Translations under genes and position numbers: made by a program | Shown: piece by piece, positions 59,541 to 64,000 of the stretch | Layout: every line of letters begins with the position of its first letter | How positions within the stretch are numbered: the first letter of the stretch is position 1 | Notes under the pieces: model-generated | Database searches by the model: none | What the model was told of the DNA's origin: nothing | Seen by the model: only the letters and a program-made list of their open reading frames with translations | Origin: Variovorax sp. UMC13 | GTDB lineage: Bacteria; Pseudomonadota; Gammaproteobacteria; Burkholderiales; Burkholderiaceae_C | DNA length: 64,000 bases | Reading direction: 5' to 3' | Assembly (NCBI RefSeq): GCF_014170375.1 | Contig: NZ_LZZW01000010.1 | Span: 248,001-312,000 of the forward strand

Positions 59541-60535
59541 GCCAGCACATCCACCGCCACGTGATTGGCGAGTCGCACCGGATCGGTCGAGGCCTTGAGC
59601 ACGCCGACCGAGCGGAAGTCGCGCGCATAGAACTCGACCTCGTCGCGCAGGTTCTTGCCCACCGGATGGTGGCCGTGCGTGAGCGTGCCCAGCAGCGCCT
59701 GCAGGTCTTCCACCGGCACCTTGGGCGAGTACTTGGCGAACAGCTTGGCCGACTCGTTGGGGTTCTCGGCCACGAAGTCCGAAGCCTGCACGATGGAGCG
59801 CACCAGCGCCGCCACCGTGGGCTTGTCCTTGCGCACCAGCTCGCCGCGCGCGCCGACGATGCAGCAGACCTTGTCCTTGTATTCGCCCGAGAGGTTCGAC
59901 GCCAGCTCGACGTAGCGGCCCTTGTTGCGCTTCTCGATCAGGTAGAGCGTCGGGTCGCCGTCGGCGATCGCCTGGATCTCGCCCTTGTTGACCGCGATGT
60001 CGAGCAGGTCGGCCGGGTACTGGCGCCAGGCCACGTCCTTGTCGGCATCGATGCCGTTCTTCTTGAGCAGGATGGAGAAGAAGTTCTTGCCCGGGCTCGC
60101 GATGTCCGACACGCCGATGGTCTTGCCCTTGAGCTTCTGCAGGTCGGTGATGCCGGCCTCCTTCACGCCCACCAGCCGCACGCAGCCGCCGTGCGAGCTG
60201 CCCACGATCTTCACGTCGAAGCCCGACTCCAGCGGCTTGAGCCAGCGGTGGATCATGCCGACCGCGGCATCGGCCTTGGCCGTGGCCAGCGACTCGAGCA
60301 GCTGGTCGGTCGAGCCGGTGTAGTTGATCAGGTCCACCTGCAGGCCGTTCTTCTCGAAGAAGCCGCGCTCCTGCGCCACCACCACCGGCGACAGGCAGAA
60401 GGCCGATGCGTTCCAGGCGAAGGTGAGCTTGCGCGGCTGCGACCAGGCGCGCGAGGCGAGCAGGCCGCTCGATGCGACGACCGCGGCGGCTCCGCCGGCA
60501 CGCAGGACGCCGCGGCGTGAAAGGGATGTGTTCAT
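59537..60535 (-). CDS. ABC transporter receptor, SsuA/TauA-like, probably Tat-exported
   Basis: A 332-residue periplasmic receptor. The signal peptide has a twin-arginine motif (SRRGVLRAGG) with cleavage near SRAWSQ. The NMT1-like mature part has KLTFAWNASAFCLSPVVVAQERGFF, NYTGSTDQLLESLATAKADAAVGM, KTIGVSDIASPG and DGDPTLYLIEKRNKG. The start at 60535 was chosen for this signal; the upstream extension looks non-coding. Translation is coupled to the permease gene by ATGA. Ligand is inferred to be a sulfonate or related compound. Confidence 0.92.
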   Translation of the reverse strand: MNTSLSRRGVLRAGGAAAVVASSGLLASRAWSQPRKLTFAWNASAFCLSPVVVAQERGFFEKNGLQVDLINYTGSTDQLLESLATAKADAAVGMIHRWLKPLESGFDVKIVGSSHGGCVRLVGVKEAGITDLQKLKGKTIGVSDIASPGKNFFSILLKKNGIDADKDVAWRQYPADLLDIAVNKGEIQAIADGDPTLYLIEKRNKGRYVELASNLSGEYKDKVCCIVGARGELVRKDKPTVAALVRSIVQASDFVAENPNESAKLFAKYSPKVPVEDLQALLGTLTHGHHPVGKNLRDEVEFYARDFRSVGVLKASTDPVRLANHVAVDVLA

Positions 60536-60563
60536 GCTGGAGGGACCTCGTTTACTTTTGGAT

Positions 60564-61388
60564 TTACAGGAGCAGTTCGGGCTCGGCCTCGACCAGCCCT
60601 TCGTAGAGGCTCTCGAAGGCATGGCGCGCGCCGTCGGGCCCGCCGATCTGGCCGTGCGTGTGGCGTGCCACCGCCTCGTCGATGGGCTGCGGCGTGCCGG
60701 CGGCCTCGGCCAGCAGCTGCGTGTGGCAGGCGTTGTCCAACGCGATGTACCACCAGGCCGCGGCCTCGACGCTCGGGCCTGCGGTCAGGATGCCGTGGTT
60801 CTTCAGGATCGCACCCTTGCCGTTGCCCAGCGCCTTGGCGATGCGCAGGCCTTCGCTGTCGTCGACCACCATGCCGGTGAAGTCGTCGAACAGCGCCACG
60901 TCGCCGTGGAACACGCAGCTGTCCTGCGTCAGCGTGTCCAGCTTGCGGCCCAGCGTCGACCAGGCCTTGCCGTAGGTCGAGTGGGTGTGGGCCGCGGCGA
61001 CGATCCCGGGGTTGTATTCGTGGATGGCCGCATGGATCGCGAAGGCCGCCTTGTTGAGCGGCCGGTCGCCGATCACGGTCTCGCCCTTGGCATTGACCAG
61101 CAGCAGGTCCGACACCTTGATGCGCGAGAAATGGATGCCCAGCGGGTTGACCCAGAAGTGATCGGTCAGCTCGGGGTCTCGCGCGGTGATGTGGCCGGCC
61201 AGGCCTTGCGCGAAGCCGAAGCGCGCGAACAGCCGGAAGGCGCCCGCCAGCCGCTCCTGCCGATGGCGGCGCTCGGCCTCGACACTGGTGCGCGGCGTCG
61301 GCGGGTCGAACCAGAACTTCTGCTGCGGGTTGGGGTTGAGCTTCAGCGGCTGGGCCGCGTGGCGGTCGATGGAAAGAACGGCGCTCAT
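60564..61388 (-). CDS. Class II aldolase/adducin-family protein
   Basis: A 274-residue protein of the fuculose-phosphate aldolase/adducin family. Catalytic zinc ligands are visible: HTHSTYG (two His) and the later His in LKNHGILTAGP, with the catalytic acid region GLAGHITARDPELTDHFWVNP. It lacks RhaD/FucA length differences but matches a family of larger metal aldolases and decarboxylases. AGGA lies 8 nt before the ATG. It is unusual between an SsuD-like monooxygenase gene and a sulfonate-type ABC gene set. It may process the carbon skeleton left after C-S cleavage. The start at 61388 gives the ordinary MSAVLSIDRHAAQ N-terminus. Confidence 0.88.
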   Translation of the reverse strand: MSAVLSIDRHAAQPLKLNPNPQQKFWFDPPTPRTSVEAERRHRQERLAGAFRLFARFGFAQGLAGHITARDPELTDHFWVNPLGIHFSRIKVSDLLLVNAKGETVIGDRPLNKAAFAIHAAIHEYNPGIVAAAHTHSTYGKAWSTLGRKLDTLTQDSCVFHGDVALFDDFTGMVVDDSEGLRIAKALGNGKGAILKNHGILTAGPSVEAAAWWYIALDNACHTQLLAEAAGTPQPIDEAVARHTHGQIGGPDGARHAFESLYEGLVEAEPELLL

Positions 61389-61415
61389 GGGGTTTCCTCG
61401 TGTGTGGGGGGTATT

Positions 61416-61530
61416 GCTCCTTCCCCCTCCGGGAGAAGGCGGGGATGGGAACTTGACGGCATCAAGCGCCGTCACGGCATCCAAGGCCGCGGGCCCCCAC
61501 CCCAACCCTCCCCCGGGAGGGGAGGGAGAA
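61416..61530 (+). repeat. Intergenic palindromic repeat, family 2, second copy
   Basis: The gap between the LLM-oxidoreductase and aldolase genes contains a copy of the family-2 element seen at 31817-31911. Shared parts are GCTCCTTCCCC(C)TCCGGG and GCGGGCCCCCACCCC. A second palindrome, CCCTCCCCCGGGAGGGGAGGG, closes it. The middle is longer and different from the first copy. Confidence 0.75.
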
Positions 61531-61539
61531 AGAAAAAAG

Positions 61540-62646
61540 TCAGGCCGCCTTGCGCGCCGAAGCGATGCGCTGCGCCACCAGCTCGTGCGTGCGCGGGATC
61601 AGCGCGCGCCCGTAGTCGCTCGCGTCCTCCAGCGGGTCGAAGCCGCGGATCAGGAAGGTGGTCACGCCCAGGTCGTAGTAGTCGAGCAGCGCATCGGCGA
61701 CCTGCTCGGGCGTGCCGACCAGCGCGGTGCTGTTGGAGCGACCGCCGATCTCCTCGGCCACCGCGGTCCAGAGCCGCTTGTCGACGCGCGAACCCTGCGC
61801 CGCCGCGGCCAGCAGGCGCTTCGCGCCTTCGCTCTGCTGCGGTCCGCCACGGTTGTAGCCCTGCACCACGCGCAGGCGTTTGGTCTCGGCGAGGATGGTC
61901 TCGGCGCGCGCCCAGGCCGCCGCTTCGGTCTGCGCGAGGATCGGCCGGAAGGACACCGAGAAGCGCACGCTGCGCCCGTGCTTCGCGGCCTCGGCGCGTA
62001 CGCGGGTGGTCAGCTCGCGCGCCTGGTCCAGCGACTCGCCCCACAGTGCGTACACGTCGGCATACCGGCCCGCGACCGGGATCGCCGCCGCCGATGCGCC
62101 GCCGAAGTACACCGGCACGTGCGGCTTGCCCTGGCGCGTCTGCACCGGCTTGACCTCCGAGAAGGCGTTCTGGAAGCGGTAGTGCGCGCCTTCGTGGTCG
62201 AAGGGCTTGTCGGACTGCCACACCTTGTGCAGCACCTCGAGGTACTCGTCGGTGCGCGCATAGCGCTGGTCGTGGTCGAGCCAGTCGCCGTCGCGCTTCT
62301 GCTCGTCGTCGGAGCCGCCCGAGATGTAGTGCACCGCGAGCCGGCCGCCGCTGAACTGGTCGAGCGAGGCGAACTGGCGCGCCGCCAGCGTGGGCGACAC
62401 GAAGCCGGGCCGGTGCGCCAGCATGAAGTGGATGCGCTCGGTGACCGAGGCGGCGTAGGCGACGGTCAGCGTCGCGTCGGGACCGGTCGAATGGTGCGGC
62501 ACCAGGATGCGGTCGAAGCCCGCGTTCTCGTGCGCCTGCGCGAAGGCCTTGACGTAGTCGCGGTCGATCGCGGGACCGCTGGGCGCATGGACTTCCGAGA
62601 CCTTCTGGCCCTGGATCATGCCGATGAATTCCATGGGACTGCTCAT
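61540..62646 (-). CDS. LLM-class flavin-dependent monooxygenase, SsuD-like
   Basis: A 368-residue FMNH2-dependent monooxygenase related to alkanesulfonate monooxygenase SsuD. Landmarks are LVPHHSTGPDATLTVAYAAS, HRPGFVSPTLAARQFASLDQ, SGGRLAVHYISGGSDDEQ, DHDQRYARTDEYL, and VPVYFGGASAAAIPVAG. It should cleave the C-S bond of a sulfonate or oxidise a related sulfur compound with reduced flavin from a partner reductase, which is not in the window. ATG 62646 has AAGGA upstream. It starts the minus-strand operon; divergent from it is the acyl-CoA-dehydrogenase-like gene. Confidence 0.93.
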   Translation of the reverse strand: MSSPMEFIGMIQGQKVSEVHAPSGPAIDRDYVKAFAQAHENAGFDRILVPHHSTGPDATLTVAYAASVTERIHFMLAHRPGFVSPTLAARQFASLDQFSGGRLAVHYISGGSDDEQKRDGDWLDHDQRYARTDEYLEVLHKVWQSDKPFDHEGAHYRFQNAFSEVKPVQTRQGKPHVPVYFGGASAAAIPVAGRYADVYALWGESLDQARELTTRVRAEAAKHGRSVRFSVSFRPILAQTEAAAWARAETILAETKRLRVVQGYNRGGPQQSEGAKRLLAAAAQGSRVDKRLWTAVAEEIGGRSNSTALVGTPEQVADALLDYYDLGVTTFLIRGFDPLEDASDYGRALIPRTHELVAQRIASARKAA

Positions 62647-62793
62647 GGGTTTTCCTTCGACGTGGACGTGCAAAGCGGGTTGCAGGACCGAGACCGTAAG
62701 CGCCGCCCGACCCAAACCCAAGGAGGAAAAGCGCGTTTGGATATGCGCGAAACTTTGTTCGCCCGGCCGGGGCTCGCGCTTACCGTCGCAGGC

Positions 62794-64000
62794 ATGAGCA
62801 CCCACGCCCTGCAACGCACCGCCCTCCCCCCCGCGCCCGCCACCGACGACGTGGTGCTGGCGCAACTGACGGCCCGCTTCGCCGCGACCGCGGCCGACCA
62901 CGACCGCTACGGCAGCTTCCCGCACGACAACTTCGCCGCGCTGCAGCAGCACGGGCTGATCGCGCTGGTCGCGCCCACGGCCCTCGGCGGCGGCGGCGCC
63001 TCGCTGGGCACGGCACGGCGCGTGATCGCGGCGGTGGCGCGCGGCGAGCCCGCGACCGCGCTGATCCTCACCATGACCTACCTGCAGCACAGCACGATCA
63101 CGCGCGCCGACAGCCGCTGGCCGCGCCACCTGCGCGAACGCGTGCTGCAGGACGCGGTGCGGCACGGCGCGCTGGTGAACGCGCTGCGCGTGGAACCGGC
63201 GCTGGGCTCGCCCGCGCGCGGCGGCCTGCCCGGCACCCTCGCCCGCCGCGACGGGGAGGGCTGGACGATCGACGGCCACAAGCTCTACACCACCGGCATC
63301 GAGGGCCTGGGCTGGCTGTCGGTCTGGGGCCGCACCGACGAGGCCGAACCGCGCGTCGGCACCTTCCTCGTGCCGCGCGATGCGCCGGGTGTGCGCGTGA
63401 TCGAGAGCTGGGACCACCTGGGCCTGCGTGCCTCGGGCAGCCACGAGGTGGTGTTCGAGAAGGTGCGCATCCCGCTCGACCATGCGGTGGACCTGCGGGC
63501 CCCGGCCGACTGGGCACCCGACGCCGGCAGCCAGACCGACATCGACGGCCACGCCACGCAGAACGCCTGGATGGTGGTGCTGCTGGGCTCGCTCTACGAC
63601 GCCATTGCGCAGGCCGCGGCCGACTGGCTGGCGGCCTTCCTCCACGAACGCGCCCCCGGCAGCCTGGGCGCGCCGCTGGCCAGCCTGCCGCGGGTGCAGG
63701 AACAGGTGGGCGAGATCCGCGCGCTGCTGCGCAGCAACCGGGTGCTGCTCGACCAGGCGGCGGCCGAGGTCGATGCCGGGCGTGCGCCTTCCGTGGTCGA
63801 CAGCGGCCTGCTCAAGTACACCGTGACGCGCGACGCGGTGCGCGCGGTGGAGATCGCGCTGCAGCTGTGCGGCAACCACGGCCTGAACCGCCGCAACCCG
63901 CTGGAGCGCCACTACCGCGACGTGCTGTGCAGCCGCATCCACACGCCGCAGAACGACGCCATCCTGCTGGCCGCGGGCAAGGCCGCGCTGCGCCCCGCGG
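62794..64000 (+). CDS. Acyl-CoA dehydrogenase-like flavin monooxygenase (partial, runs off the window)
   Basis: At least 402 residues, open to the end of the window with no stop. It shows the acyl-CoA dehydrogenase fold seen in SfnB/DszC-like enzymes: LQQHGLIALVAPTALGGGGASLG, TYLQHSTITRADSRW, GWTIDGHKLYTTGIEGL (FAD site), WDHLGLRASGSHEVVFEKV, and QLCGNHGLNRRNPLERHYRDVLCSRIHTPQNDA cut at the end. SfnB and DszC relatives act in dimethyl-sulfone or dibenzothiophene metabolism, consistent with the divergent SsuD-like gene and ABC genes. The start is uncertain: ATG 62794 has no ribosome site, ATG 62743 (in frame, 17 codons earlier) has AGGAGG some 16 nt upstream. Confidence 0.85.
   Translation, partial: MSTHALQRTALPPAPATDDVVLAQLTARFAATAADHDRYGSFPHDNFAALQQHGLIALVAPTALGGGGASLGTARRVIAAVARGEPATALILTMTYLQHSTITRADSRWPRHLRERVLQDAVRHGALVNALRVEPALGSPARGGLPGTLARRDGEGWTIDGHKLYTTGIEGLGWLSVWGRTDEAEPRVGTFLVPRDAPGVRVIESWDHLGLRASGSHEVVFEKVRIPLDHAVDLRAPADWAPDAGSQTDIDGHATQNAWMVVLLGSLYDAIAQAAADWLAAFLHERAPGSLGAPLASLPRVQEQVGEIRALLRSNRVLLDQAAAEVDAGRAPSVVDSGLLKYTVTRDAVRAVEIALQLCGNHGLNRRNPLERHYRDVLCSRIHTPQNDAILLAAGKAALRPA

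Noticed and set aside
62780..64000. Minus-strand open frames opposite the acyl-CoA-dehydrogenase-like gene
   Set aside because: They are Arg/Ala/Pro-rich antisense frames. The plus strand encodes a clearly recognisable flavoprotein running to the end of the window.

Overview
The window is very GC-rich and tightly packed, with many ATGA or GTGA stop-start overlaps. It carries several Bug/TctC periplasmic receptors and looks like the chromosome of a betaproteobacterium of the order Burkholderiales. Gene content (hexuronate and aldarate catabolism, orphan Bug receptors, TRAP uptake, sulfonate-type ABC uptake) fits Comamonadaceae, most likely Variovorax or a close relative. The genus is inferred from gene content and style; no rRNA or other marker gene is present. 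I saw no tRNA or rRNA gene, CRISPR array, phage or insertion sequence.

Region 1 (1-20.8 kb, minus strand) is a two-partner secretion locus. It has a giant exoprotein of about 6275 residues (ESPR signal peptide, TPS domain, long repetitive beta-helix, two helical inserts, C-terminal Cys pair) and, translationally coupled after it, its TpsB/FhaC outer-membrane transporter.

Region 2 (20.8-38.2 kb) is a hexuronate/aldarate catabolic island built around a GntR/FadR-type repressor. On the minus strand are a Bug receptor, kdgD, a small lipoprotein and gudD. On the plus strand are an amino-acid-type ABC transporter, uronate dehydrogenase (udh), an SMP-30 lactonase, a TRAP transporter, garD, an SDR oxidoreductase and two more Bug receptors. 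Together they can take hexuronate through aldarolactone and aldarate to the keto-deoxy-aldarate, and then to 2-oxoglutarate semialdehyde. The final semialdehyde dehydrogenase is not in the window. A shared 13-bp motif (GTTGTACGACAAC and a near copy) overlaps promoter-like elements before the repressor/ABC genes and before the Bug-kdgD-gudD operon, and is the best operator candidate.

Region 3 (38.2-42.4 kb) holds a membrane diguanylate cyclase, two tandem paralogous small proteins of unknown function, a PRC-barrel protein and a lipoprotein made of repeated ~50-residue units.

Region 4 (42.4-48.5 kb, minus strand) holds an AraC regulator with a short AlaX-like protein and an EamA exporter. It is followed by a Fur-box-controlled TonB siderophore receptor, a PepSY membrane protein and a 61-residue two-TM protein.

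Region 5 (48.4-55.5 kb) is mixed housekeeping and regulatory content: a palindromic repeat element, alpha/beta hydrolase, CNNM/CorC-type protein, apaH, a GNAT acetyltransferase, a MocR/PdxR regulator, an AraC regulator and a fumarylpyruvate-type hydrolase.

Region 6 (55.5-64 kb) looks like an organosulfur (sulfonate-like) cluster: an SsuD-like flavin monooxygenase, a class II aldolase, an ABC transporter with two receptor genes, and a membrane c-type cytochrome embedded in the transporter operon. A divergent acyl-CoA-dehydrogenase-like flavoprotein runs off the end. Two families of GC-rich palindromic intergenic repeats, two copies each, sit inside gene gaps of regions 2 and 6.
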